Shown here piece by piece: positions 56,669 to 64,000 of a stretch of 64,000 bases of DNA. Each line of letters opens with the position of its first letter. Positions within the stretch are counted from its first letter, which is position 1. Made by a program: the position numbers and the translations under genes. The stretch is from Planctomycetota bacterium (GTDB lineage: Bacteria > Planctomycetota > Phycisphaerae > Phycisphaerales > UBA1924). Location of the stretch: assembly GCA_024276195.1 (NCBI GenBank), contig JAJRXR010000042.1, forward strand, positions 62,001 through 126,000, written 5' to 3'. The notes beneath the pieces are model-generated. The model was not told the origin of the DNA. It searched no databases and saw only the letters and a program-made list of their open reading frames with translations.

Positions 56669-57388
56669 ATGGCGCCTCCCCAACCCAACACGGACCCCGG
56701 CGCCCCCCCGCCCGCCCAAGGCTCTCCCCACGAGGCCGCCCAGCGGCGTGACTGGGTCGCGTATTTCGACCGCATGGAGGGCAAGCCCCCCCGCGACACG
56801 CTCCTCGCTGCCCTCGACGCCTTCGGATCGGTCGATCCCGACGCCCCGCCTCTGGCGCTCGACCTCGGGTGCGGCGACGGGCGAGACACCAGCGAACTGC
56901 TCTCACGCGGCTGGCGGGTCTGGGCGCAGGACAGCCACCCCGAGGCCATCCGCCGCCTGCAAGCTCGCCCCGGCGTCGAACAAGCTCTTGGCGATGGACG
57001 CCTGCGCATCGCCCAGGCCGACTTTGTGGATCTGCAACTCCCGTCCACCGCCCAGCTCGTCAATGCCAGCTTCTCGCTGCCGTTCTGCCCGCCGGATGAG
57101 TTCGCCAAACTCTGGGCTTCGATCGACGCCGCCATCCCCCCCGGCGGGCGATTCTCCGGCCAGCTCTTCGGCGACCGCGACGACTGGGCGCCCCTCGAAG
57201 ACCGCACCCACCTCACCCGCCCGCAAGCCCTCGCCCTCTTTGACCAATACGTCCTCGAACGCTTCATCGAAGAGGACCGCCCCTCCACACAACCCGGCGA
57301 GGCCCACAAGCACTGGCACCTGTTCCATATCATCGCCCGCAAACGCCCCGCGCCTTCGCCCCCGGCGCCCGCCCAAGGACACGCATGA
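56669..57388 (+). CDS. Class I SAM-dependent methyltransferase
   Basis: The 239-residue protein has LALDLGCGDGRDTSELLSRG as SAM-binding motif I (about 62-81) and WAQDSHPEAIRRL with the acidic residue after strand 2. The first 25 residues are Pro/Ala/Gln-rich and may be disordered; the true start could be a later codon. Substrate is unknown; the closest general group is methyltransferases of the tellurite-resistance/UbiE-like type. Its TGA overlaps the ATG of the ABC ATPase gene, so it heads a three-gene operon. It is divergent from the UbiD gene with 12 nt between start codons. Confidence 0.82.
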   Translation: MAPPQPNTDPGAPPPAQGSPHEAAQRRDWVAYFDRMEGKPPRDTLLAALDAFGSVDPDAPPLALDLGCGDGRDTSELLSRGWRVWAQDSHPEAIRRLQARPGVEQALGDGRLRIAQADFVDLQLPSTAQLVNASFSLPFCPPDEFAKLWASIDAAIPPGGRFSGQLFGDRDDWAPLEDRTHLTRPQALALFDQYVLERFIEEDRPSTQPGEAHKHWHLFHIIARKRPAPSPPAPAQGHA

Positions 57389-58371
57389 CCAGCGAGCACG
57401 CCATCGAACTCTCGCACGTCGCCAAAACCTACCGCGGCAAGGTTCACGCCCTGCGCGGCGTAGACATGCGCGTCGCACGCGGCGAAGTCTTCGGCCTGCT
57501 CGGTCCCAACGGCGCCGGCAAGTCCACACTCGTCAAAATCCTCATGACCGTCATCCGCCCCACCCGGTGCGAGGGCTCCATGCTCGGGCATCGCATCGGG
57601 CACAAGCCCACCCTCGGGCGTGTGGGGTATCTGCCCGAACACCACCAGTTTCCGGATTATCTCACCGGGGCGCAGGTGCTGCACTACTTCGGCGCCCTGG
57701 CCAAGACACCCCGACGGGTGCGCAAAAAGCGTGTCGGCGAGCTGCTCGATCTCGTCGGCATGACCCGCTGGCGATCGAAAAAACTCGGCTCATACTCCAA
57801 GGGCATGCGCCAACGCATCGGCGTCGCCCAGGCCCTCATCAACGACCCGGAGCTGGTCCTGCTCGACGAGCCGACCGACGGCGTGGACCCCGTCGGGCGG
57901 CGCGACATCCGCGCCATCATCGCCCGCCTCCGCGACGACGGCAAAACCGTCTTCCTCAACTCGCACCTGCTCAGCGAACTCGAGATGGTCTGTGACAGAG
58001 TCGCCATCCTTGTCCAGGGACAGATCCACCAGCAGGGAACGATCGACGAGCTCACGGCCGACCAGCACCGCTACCTGATCCAGGTCGGCGCGAGCGATCT
58101 TGAGCGGAGCGAGCAGATCGCCGGCGCAATCATGGCCGAAGGTGTCTCGCGGGGCGAAGAGACCTCCACGCTGGTTCTGGACACGACCGACGCCGAGCGG
58201 ATCCAGCCGGTGATCGACGCGCTCCGCGGCGCATCGATCACGATCGAGGCCATCCGAACGCACCGCCCATCGCTCGAAGACCTGTTCATGCGAGCCGTGA
58301 TCGACCCGGAGACCGGGAAAGAGCACGGGCCGGGCGCCGCCGAGAACACACGCCCAAGGGTGCAAGCATGA
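57385..58371 (+). CDS. ABC transporter ATP-binding protein
   Basis: The 328-residue ATPase has Walker A GPNGAGKST, signature SYSKGMRQRIGVAQAL, Walker B LVLLDEPTDGVDP and the switch His in FLNSHLLSELE. A C-terminal accessory domain (about 220-310) and a short charged tail follow, as in ABC-2 ATPases of the gliding/copper type (GldA, NosF-like). It overlaps the methyltransferase gene by ATGA and the permease gene by ATGA, so the three are tightly coupled. The exported substrate is unknown. Confidence 0.93.
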   Translation: MTSEHAIELSHVAKTYRGKVHALRGVDMRVARGEVFGLLGPNGAGKSTLVKILMTVIRPTRCEGSMLGHRIGHKPTLGRVGYLPEHHQFPDYLTGAQVLHYFGALAKTPRRVRKKRVGELLDLVGMTRWRSKKLGSYSKGMRQRIGVAQALINDPELVLLDEPTDGVDPVGRRDIRAIIARLRDDGKTVFLNSHLLSELEMVCDRVAILVQGQIHQQGTIDELTADQHRYLIQVGASDLERSEQIAGAIMAEGVSRGEETSTLVLDTTDAERIQPVIDALRGASITIEAIRTHRPSLEDLFMRAVIDPETGKEHGPGAAENTRPRVQA

Positions 58372-59489
58372 GCCAGACCACGACCCTCCTGATCGACTCG
58401 CTGCGTCACCTGCGCAGCCGGTACCTGTTCTGGATCAGCCTCGCGCTCTCTGCGCTCGGGGCGGTCGCGCTGTTCGGGACGTACTCGTTCACGCCCGAGG
58501 GAATCCGTATCCTCTGGTTCCGACCGATCGAGAACGCGGAACTGGTCGCGGGTTCCGACGGCCCGCGCATGATGGTTGCCGGCATCTTCAACGGATTCTT
58601 TGTCCGGTTCTGGCTCTCGTGGGGGGTCATGATCCTGGCGCTCGTCTCGACCGCGAGCGTGCTGCCCGATTTTCTCCGCTCCGGCGCGATCGACACCGCG
58701 CTGGCCAAGCCGATCTCGCGCGTCAAACTCTTTTTGGTCAAGGTATTTGGTTCGCTGCTGTTTGTCCTGTTCCAGGTCGCTGTCGGCGTCGTACTCGCGT
58801 ACCTGCTCATCGGACTCCGCTTTGACATGTGGATCCACGGCGCTCTCTGGGCAATCCCGCTAATCACACTGCAGTTCCTGTATCTGTACTGCTTCGCGGC
58901 GCTCATCGCCGTGCTGACCCGGTCCACCCTTGCCAGCCTGATCGGCACGATTCTGATCTGGTTCATGGTCTTTATTGTGCAGTTCGCCGCGAACCAGTTC
59001 CAGGAGAACGCGGCAACAGTCCGTGCCCAATCCGAGCTGTTCCGCACGCGCATCACCCAGACCGAGACACTCGCAGACGAAGAGAACCGAGAGCTGAACA
59101 ACTTCGAGCAGTTCAGAATCAATCAGTACAATAAGCGGATCATCGAGAGCGAGAAGGCGATCAACGGCTGGCTCGGAACCTGGGACAACCGCCTCCAGAG
59201 AATCGAGCTCGGTGTCCCAAAGACCGGCGATATCCGACGCATCCTTGCGAACAAGGTCAAAGCCCCGATTGCGACAGAAATGATGTCGCTCTTCATCGAT
59301 GTCAACAGCGACGAGTTCCGCCCGCCGAACGTCGATGAGGACGAATGGTCCGCCCAGATTCAGGCGGGCGACGAGGGAAAGCGTGCGGTCCGTGATGTCG
59401 ATACCTGGGTCAGCATCGGCTCATCCCTGGGCGTCAGCTTCTTGGCCCTCGGGTTCGCAACACTTGTGTTTGTCCGCCGAGACTTCTAA
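58368..59489 (+). CDS. ABC transporter permease (ABC-2 type)
   Basis: The 373-residue partner of the ATPase before it. Hydrophobic segments begin near residues 18, 80, 130, 155 and 180, with a last helix at about 347-368. A long hydrophilic loop (about 205-340) between the penultimate and last helices would lie outside the cytoplasm. It contains a helical, Glu/Asn-rich stretch, ADEENRELNNFEQFRINQYN. This topology, with one large external domain, is that of ABC-2 permeases such as those serving NatA/NosF-like ATPases. It converges with proC, 4 nt between stops. Confidence 0.85.
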   Translation: MSQTTTLLIDSLRHLRSRYLFWISLALSALGAVALFGTYSFTPEGIRILWFRPIENAELVAGSDGPRMMVAGIFNGFFVRFWLSWGVMILALVSTASVLPDFLRSGAIDTALAKPISRVKLFLVKVFGSLLFVLFQVAVGVVLAYLLIGLRFDMWIHGALWAIPLITLQFLYLYCFAALIAVLTRSTLASLIGTILIWFMVFIVQFAANQFQENAATVRAQSELFRTRITQTETLADEENRELNNFEQFRINQYNKRIIESEKAINGWLGTWDNRLQRIELGVPKTGDIRRILANKVKAPIATEMMSLFIDVNSDEFRPPNVDEDEWSAQIQAGDEGKRAVRDVDTWVSIGSSLGVSFLALGFATLVFVRRDF

Positions 59490-59493
59490 CCCC

Positions 59494-60327
59494 TCACCCC
59501 GCCCCCAGCTCCGCCCCCCGGTGCCGCGCCGCAGCGATCGCGCGCCCGAGCGCGTCCATCACGCCCGCCTCATCGAGCACGCGCGTCGCCGCCGCCGTGG
59601 TCCCGCCCTTGCTCGTCACCTTCGCCCGCAGCTCGTGCGGGTGCTCGGGCGAGCTGACCATCAGCTCCGCCGAGCCGGCGATGGTCTCGCGCACGATCAG
59701 CAGCGCCTCCTCGCGCGTGAAGCCGAGTTCGACCGCCGCGTTGATCATCGCCTCAGCCAGATAAAACACATACGCCGGCCCAGACCCCGCGAGCCCCGTG
59801 TACGCGTCCATCAGCGACTCGCGGATCTCGACAACCCGCCCGACGCCCTCGAGCAGCTCGCGCGCCCGCGCATCATCTCCCGCCTCGGCCCCCGCGCCCA
59901 GCGCGATCGCGCTCATCCCCCGCCCGATCTGCGCCGGCAGGTTCGGCATCGCCCGCACCACCCGCGCCCGCTCGCCCAGCGCCCCGCGCACGCGCTCGCT
60001 CGCCATCCCCGCCAGGATCGACACCACCACCCGCGATGGCCCCCCGCCGAGCGCATCGCGGATCTCATCGCCGACCGCCGCCAACATCTGCGGCTTGACG
60101 CAGAGCATCAGCTGCCCCCGCCCGGGGCTCGTCTCGGCGTCCACCAGCCAGGCGAGGGCCTCAGACGCCGAGGCGACCGAACGCTCGAAACCGCCCCGCC
60201 TGCCCGCGTCGGGCTCAGCGACAATCCAGCAATCGCCCAGCACGCCCGAGACGGCGGCGCCCTCGATGATCGCCCGAGCCATGGCGCCCCCGCCGATGAA
60301 CGCGATCGGATCCGCAGTGGTATTCAT
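59494..60327 (-). CDS. proC: Pyrroline-5-carboxylate reductase
   Basis: The last step of proline synthesis: reduction of pyrroline-5-carboxylate with NAD(P)H. The 277-residue protein has the nucleotide-binding motif FIGGGAMARAII (about 10-21), VVVSILAGM, RAMPNLPAQIGRGM, and the C-terminal dimerisation signature with GLAGSGPAYVFYLAEAMINA and VTSKGGTTAAATRVL. Length is normal. ATG at 60327 fits the family start. Divergent from accA with 52 nt between start codons, so the two promoters probably overlap. Confidence 0.95.
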   Translation of the reverse strand: MNTTADPIAFIGGGAMARAIIEGAAVSGVLGDCWIVAEPDAGRRGGFERSVASASEALAWLVDAETSPGRGQLMLCVKPQMLAAVGDEIRDALGGGPSRVVVSILAGMASERVRGALGERARVVRAMPNLPAQIGRGMSAIALGAGAEAGDDARARELLEGVGRVVEIRESLMDAYTGLAGSGPAYVFYLAEAMINAAVELGFTREEALLIVRETIAGSAELMVSSPEHPHELRAKVTSKGGTTAAATRVLDEAGVMDALGRAIAAARHRGAELGAG

Positions 60328-60379
60328 ACCAGGAGCCTAGCCGCGACTCCTCGCGCCGTGGCGCCCCCTAAACTCTGCC

Positions 60380-61432
60380 ATGCCCAGCTTCTACCAGCTC
60401 GATTTCGAACAGCCCGTGCGAGAGCTCGAAACGCGGATCGACGCGCTCGAGCGTGGCGCCCCCCAAGACAGCGCCGACCTGCCCGCCCCGGCACTCGGAG
60501 GCGTCGAGGCGCCCGAGCCGAGCGAGACCGGCGAGCTCCGATCGCTTCGCAGCGAGCGCAGCAAGCTCCTGAGCGATCTGTACCAGCAGCTCTCACCCTG
60601 GGACACCGTCCGCGTGGCGCGCCACCCCGAACGCCCGCAATCAGGCGACTACATCACGCTCATGTGCCGCGAGTTCACCGAGCTGCACGGCGACCGACGC
60701 TTCGGCGATGACCCCGCCATCATCACCGGCTTCGCACGCCTCGGGGCTCACAAAGTCCTCATCGTCGGACACCAGAAAGGGCGCGATACGCAGGAAAAGC
60801 TCGCGTGCCACTTTGGGTGCGCCCACCCGGAGGGGTATCGCAAGGCGCTGGCCAAGATGAAGCTGGCCGAGAAGTTTGGTGTGCCAGTCGTCACCCTCGT
60901 TGATACGCCCGGCGCCTACCCGGGGCTCGGCGCCGAGGAGCGGGGCCAGGCCGAGGCCATCGCCGTGAACCTGCGCGAGATGAGCCGCCTCAAGGTTCCG
61001 ATCGTCTCGGTTGTCATCGGCGAGGGCGGCTCGGGCGGGGCGCTCGGGATCGCTGTGGCAGATCGTGTCGCGATGCTCCAGCACGCGTGGTACTCCGTGA
61101 TCTCGCCCGAGGGGTGCGCCGCGATCCTGTGGAAGCAGGCCAACGAGCAGACCAACGTCGCGGCCGCCGGGGCGCTCCGACTGACGGCCCGAGACAACCT
61201 GAAGGTTGGGATCGTCGATGCCGTCATCGCCGAGCCCCCCGGCGCGGCGCACCGCGATCCCGAAGCCGCCGCCGGGGCCTTGTCCGACTGGATCATCTCC
61301 CAGCTCGACGAGCTGCTCACGCAGAACACCGAGGATCTCCTGCAAGCCCGATACGATCGGTTCAGGCGCCTCGGCGAGTTCGAAGAGAGCACGGAGACGA
61401 TCCCGGCGCCTGAAACGCCTGAAACACCGTAG
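60380..61432 (+). CDS. accA: Acetyl-CoA carboxylase carboxyltransferase alpha subunit
   Basis: This subunit, with AccD, moves the carboxyl group from biotin to acetyl-CoA, the first committed step of fatty-acid synthesis. The 350 residues open with YQLDFEQPVRELETRIDAL as in E. coli AccA and contain ELHGDRRFGDDPAIITGFAR, GCAHPEGYRKALAKMKLAEK, TLVDTPGAYPGLGAEERGQA and EGGSGGALGIAVADRV, the crotonase-fold core that makes the oxyanion hole. It is about 30 residues longer than the E. coli protein, mostly through a linker near residue 40. accD and accBC are not in the window. Confidence 0.96.
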   Translation: MPSFYQLDFEQPVRELETRIDALERGAPQDSADLPAPALGGVEAPEPSETGELRSLRSERSKLLSDLYQQLSPWDTVRVARHPERPQSGDYITLMCREFTELHGDRRFGDDPAIITGFARLGAHKVLIVGHQKGRDTQEKLACHFGCAHPEGYRKALAKMKLAEKFGVPVVTLVDTPGAYPGLGAEERGQAEAIAVNLREMSRLKVPIVSVVIGEGGSGGALGIAVADRVAMLQHAWYSVISPEGCAAILWKQANEQTNVAAAGALRLTARDNLKVGIVDAVIAEPPGAAHRDPEAAAGALSDWIISQLDELLTQNTEDLLQARYDRFRRLGEFEESTETIPAPETPETP

Positions 61433-61574
61433 CTTTCCTACTAAAACCCAAGCAGAATGGACCAATCAAGGCGCATTGCTTTGACATGCGCACTCGCGCC
61501 GCCTAGCCTTGTCGCCCTTGCGCCCGCCCAGCGGGCGCGGCTGGCGTTCCGTCCACCCCCCGGCGAGCCGACGC

Positions 61575-62603
61575 GTGGCCAAAAAGACCCGAACAACGTC
61601 CAAGAAACCCGCCCGCAAGGCGCCCGCCGCCTCTTCATCCAAAAAGAAGAGCGCCGCCCGGACCACTGTGAAGAAAAAGACGCCCGCGAGCAAGCCCAGC
61701 GCCAAGAAGCCCGCTGCCAAAAAACCAACCTCGAAAAAGCCAGCCCCAAAGAAGGCGCCCAGCTCGCCCGCGCGCAAGAAAGCTCCCGCCAAGAAGGCGC
61801 CGCCTTCATCCAAGAAGACGACCAAAACGCCCGTCTCCAAGGTGAGCACGAGCAAGAAGGCGCCGGCAAAGAAAGCTCCCACGAAAAAGCCCGTCCCAAA
61901 GAAACTGGTTTCGAAGGTGACGCCCCCGCCCTCGACCAAGAAAAAGATCGAGCCGAAGAAAAAGGCCGTGCCCAAGGGCGGCGCAGCGCCCGCGACGGAT
62001 GCGAAGGGCAAGCCGATCCGCAAGGGCATCACCATCGTCTCCGATCGCCCGCGCAAAAGGACACCCCAGAAAAAGAAGGTCGCTAGGTTCCCGCCCACCG
62101 GCCCCCGCCTGCTCGGCCCCGATTCACCGATCCGCAAGCCGCTGATCCCGTCCGGACCCGGGCGAGCGCAGGAGGTCAGCCGCCAGCGAAAGGCGGCGGC
62201 CCCGAACGAGAAAAAAATCAAAAGCCCCTTCAACAAACGCGAGCTCGACAAGTTCAAGGCGATCCTGATCGCCAAGCGGGGCGAGCTGTTCGGCGACATG
62301 TCGCAGATGGAGAGCGGGGCGCTCCGCTCCGATTCGGGCGCCCTCAGCCGCACGCCCCAGCACCACGCCGAGCAGGGATCCGACAGCTACGACCAGTCGC
62401 TCGCGCTCGATCTTGCCGCGGCGGACCGGCGCCTGATCCTTGAGATCGACGACGCGCTCCAGCGCATCGAGGACCGCACGTTCGGAATCTGCGAGCTGAC
62501 GGGCAAGCCCATCAAGAAAACACGACTCGAAGAGCTCCCCTGGGCGCGCCACTCGATCGAGGCGGCCCGTGAGCTCGAACGTCAATCCGGGTTCCGCGCG
62601 TGA
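61575..62603 (+). CDS. DksA/TraR-like protein with a long Lys/Ala/Pro-rich N-terminal tail
   Basis: The 342-residue protein has two distinct parts. Residues 1 to about 135 are a run of KKAPAKK/KKPA-type repeats, disordered and strongly basic, as in histone-H1-like proteins. After a Pro-rich linker, the last 120 residues match DksA/TraR: ELDKFKAILIAKRGELFGDM, the acidic coiled-coil tip, and IEDRTFGICELTGKPIKKTR at the finger. Only one of the usual four zinc Cys remains (ICEL), and the second pair is replaced by HSIEAARE, so zinc is probably not bound. GTG at 61575 starts a MAKK-like N-terminus, though its ribosome-binding site is weak. Its TGA overlaps lspA (GTGA). Confidence 0.82.
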   Translation: MAKKTRTTSKKPARKAPAASSSKKKSAARTTVKKKTPASKPSAKKPAAKKPTSKKPAPKKAPSSPARKKAPAKKAPPSSKKTTKTPVSKVSTSKKAPAKKAPTKKPVPKKLVSKVTPPPSTKKKIEPKKKAVPKGGAAPATDAKGKPIRKGITIVSDRPRKRTPQKKKVARFPPTGPRLLGPDSPIRKPLIPSGPGRAQEVSRQRKAAAPNEKKIKSPFNKRELDKFKAILIAKRGELFGDMSQMESGALRSDSGALSRTPQHHAEQGSDSYDQSLALDLAAADRRLILEIDDALQRIEDRTFGICELTGKPIKKTRLEELPWARHSIEAARELERQSGFRA

Positions 62604-63286
62604 GCGTGGATCTGGCCCAGTCCACATCGCCACCCCCAGCATCTGATATCCCCAGCGCCGGGCGAAGCCCCGTCGCCTGGATCCTGCTCATCGGAGCGGT
62701 TCTGATCGCGCTCGGGATCGACCTGGGCAGCAAACACCTCGCGTTCGAGCGCGTCGCTGGCGTACCCGTTCGGATCGACCGCCAGAGCGTCATCGACGCG
62801 ACCTCGCTCGACACGCTCATCCCGTTCCACGACCCGGTTGTGGTGATCCCGAGCGTGCTCGAGTTCACGCTGGTGCTCAACCCGGGGGCCGTGTTTGGCA
62901 TCGGCGCCGGGCAACGCTGGTTCTTCGTCGCCTTCACCGTCGGCGCCCTCGCCTTCGCGATGCTGATCTTCACCCGCTGGACGGGCGCCCGAGACCGCGT
63001 CGCCCACCTCGCGCTGTCCCTGCTGATCTCCGGCGGGCTGGGCAACCTCTACGACCGGATGCGCTTCGCGTGCGTGCGCGATTTCATCCACCCCCTGCCG
63101 GGCGTGAAGCTCCCGTTCGGGATCCACTGGCCCAGCGGGTCGCCCGAGGTCTGGCCCTACGTCTCGAACGTCGCCGACCTGTTTCTGCTCATCGGCATCG
63201 GCGTGCTGCTGGTCTACTCGTGGCGAAAGCCCGACCCGCAGCCCGAAGCCAAACCCGACCCGAAGCCCGAAGCGCCCGAGAGCTAG
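62600..63286 (+). CDS. lspA: Lipoprotein signal peptidase (signal peptidase II)
   Basis: This inner-membrane aspartyl protease removes signal peptides from lipoproteins, such as the TolC-like lipoprotein encoded here. The 228-residue protein has four hydrophobic segments. The two catalytic Asp motifs are GGLGNLYDRM (first Asp) and SNVADLFLLIG (second Asp), with the Asn-Pro of LVLNPGAVFGIG upstream. It is longer than E. coli LspA (164) through an N-terminal lead, an insertion after helix 1 (about 50-80) and a charged Pro/Lys tail. The GTG at 62600 overlaps the stop of the DksA-like gene, so the pair is coupled. Confidence 0.94.
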   Translation: MSVDLAQSTSPPPASDIPSAGRSPVAWILLIGAVLIALGIDLGSKHLAFERVAGVPVRIDRQSVIDATSLDTLIPFHDPVVVIPSVLEFTLVLNPGAVFGIGAGQRWFFVAFTVGALAFAMLIFTRWTGARDRVAHLALSLLISGGLGNLYDRMRFACVRDFIHPLPGVKLPFGIHWPSGSPEVWPYVSNVADLFLLIGIGVLLVYSWRKPDPQPEAKPDPKPEAPES

Positions 63287-63293
63287 CCCCCGC

Positions 63294-64000
63294 CTACGTC
63301 GCGGCCCCGGCCCGCGCTCGCACGCCCTCGATCATGTCCCGGATCTCCGCGGCCATCCGCGTGTTCGGGAACTCCGCCAGCACACGCTCCCCCGCATCGA
63401 GCGCCCGGCGCCAGTCCCGGTCCTGCACCGCGAGCTTGAACTGCACACCCAGGTTCTCGCGGGCCTTGCCGATCACGCCCCGCGCGACCTCGCGGAACGG
63501 CTCCGCCTCAGCCTCGGTCAGGTACGAATCGAGCTCCTTGACGAGCGCCAGGGCCTCGTCGTGCTGCTCGCCCTGGGCCGCGTGCAGGAACCGACGCTCC
63601 AGGTCCATCTTGTACCGCGTCCGCGCGTGCTCCACGCGGTGACGCAGCCCCTCAACCCGCGGCGAATCCGGGTACAGACGCGTCACGCGCCCGGCCTCCG
63701 TGAACGCCTCGTTCCATCGCAACTGCGTGATCAGACGGTCAACACTCCCCACCGCCTCGATCACACGCCGGTCCACGGTCTGGAACCGGGCCGTCTCGAT
63801 CCGCTCGCGGAACTCCTCGGCGTCCACCCGATACCCGAACCGCTCGGCCAGCTCTTTGACCAGCACCATCGCCGCGTCCCAGTCCTCGCTGATGATGTCC
63901 TCCTCGATCGCCTTGCGCAGCAGCTCACGCTCGCGCTTCCGGTTGAGCACGCGCCGGGCATCATCTGACAAGGCGCCCATCTCGCCGAGGCGCGCGATCT
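63294..64000 (-). CDS. TPR-like helical-repeat protein (start possibly outside the window)
   Basis: About 235 residues are visible, all amphipathic helices without signal or membrane segment: RKAIEEDIISEDWDAAMVLV, SVDRLITQLRWNEAFTEAGR, EALALVKELDSYLTEAEAEP and AVQDRDWRRALDAGERVLAE. They have TPR-like spacing, with alternating small and aromatic residues. An ATG at 63980 could be the start, but the frame stays open to the edge (IARLGE precedes that Met), so the gene may begin beyond the window. It converges with lspA, 7 nt between stops. Function unknown. Confidence 0.7.
   Translation of the reverse strand, partial: IARLGEMGALSDDARRVLNRKRERELLRKAIEEDIISEDWDAAMVLVKELAERFGYRVDAEEFRERIETARFQTVDRRVIEAVGSVDRLITQLRWNEAFTEAGRVTRLYPDSPRVEGLRHRVEHARTRYKMDLERRFLHAAQGEQHDEALALVKELDSYLTEAEAEPFREVARGVIGKARENLGVQFKLAVQDRDWRRALDAGERVLAEFPNTRMAAEIRDMIEGVRARAGAAT

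Overview
The window is GC-rich, densely coded chromosomal DNA that reads as a planctomycete, most likely of the Phycisphaerae/Phycisphaerales. The main grounds are: five secreted proteins carrying the Phycisphaerae 'GC-type' dockerin-like C-terminus (two short Asp-rich repeats, usually ending in GCP); planctomycete/acidobacterial-type ECF sigma factors, one overlapping a Hanks kinase-TPR gene; an unusually long SecA; and an HU protein with a histone-H1-like Lys/Ala-rich tail. This placement is inferred from gene content, not from a marker tree.

Layout. 1-5.2 kb: the start of an ABC exporter gene on the minus strand, a 588-nt non-coding stretch, then a coupled succinate dehydrogenase operon (five-helix anchor, SdhA, SdhB) followed by a small helical-repeat protein. 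5.2-8.4 kb: an ECF sigma factor and Ser/Thr kinase pair. 8.6-10.6 kb: two secreted proteins. 10.8-20.7 kb: the most coherent accessory unit, a Cu/Ag-type efflux operon: Cys-rich exported protein, TolC-like lipoprotein, CusB-like adaptor with two metal-binding modules, enlarged CusA-like RND pump, a periplasmic protein with four TRASH/YHS-like Cys modules, and a one-module membrane version fused to a DUF2231-like four-helix domain.

20.8-32.5 kb: THUMP RNA methyltransferase, ABC-2 transporter, exported MsrB-MsrA fusion, Gly-rich beta-helix dockerin protein, second ECF sigma factor, another dockerin protein, and an orphan Eco57I-like adenine methyltransferase. 32.8-36.3 kb: a divergent TetR/VOC pair with a clear operator, then a low-GC islet with one propeller gene, bounded by tRNA-Pro(CGG) on one side and an apparent fragment of that tRNA's 3' end on the other.

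36.3-47.6 kb: pilin-like protein, secA, a small membrane protein, a stand-alone TSCPD protein, a 2-hydroxyacid dehydrogenase, HU-H1, cstA and psuG. 47.9-54.5 kb: two more dockerin proteins, a response regulator, a hypothetical protein and a PBP4-like carboxypeptidase, with palindromic intergenic repeats. 54.6-64 kb: UbiD-family decarboxylase, methyltransferase-ABC transporter operon, proC, accA, a DksA-like protein with a Lys-rich tail coupled to lspA, and a helical-repeat protein reaching the right edge.

No CRISPR array, integrase, transposase or rRNA was seen.
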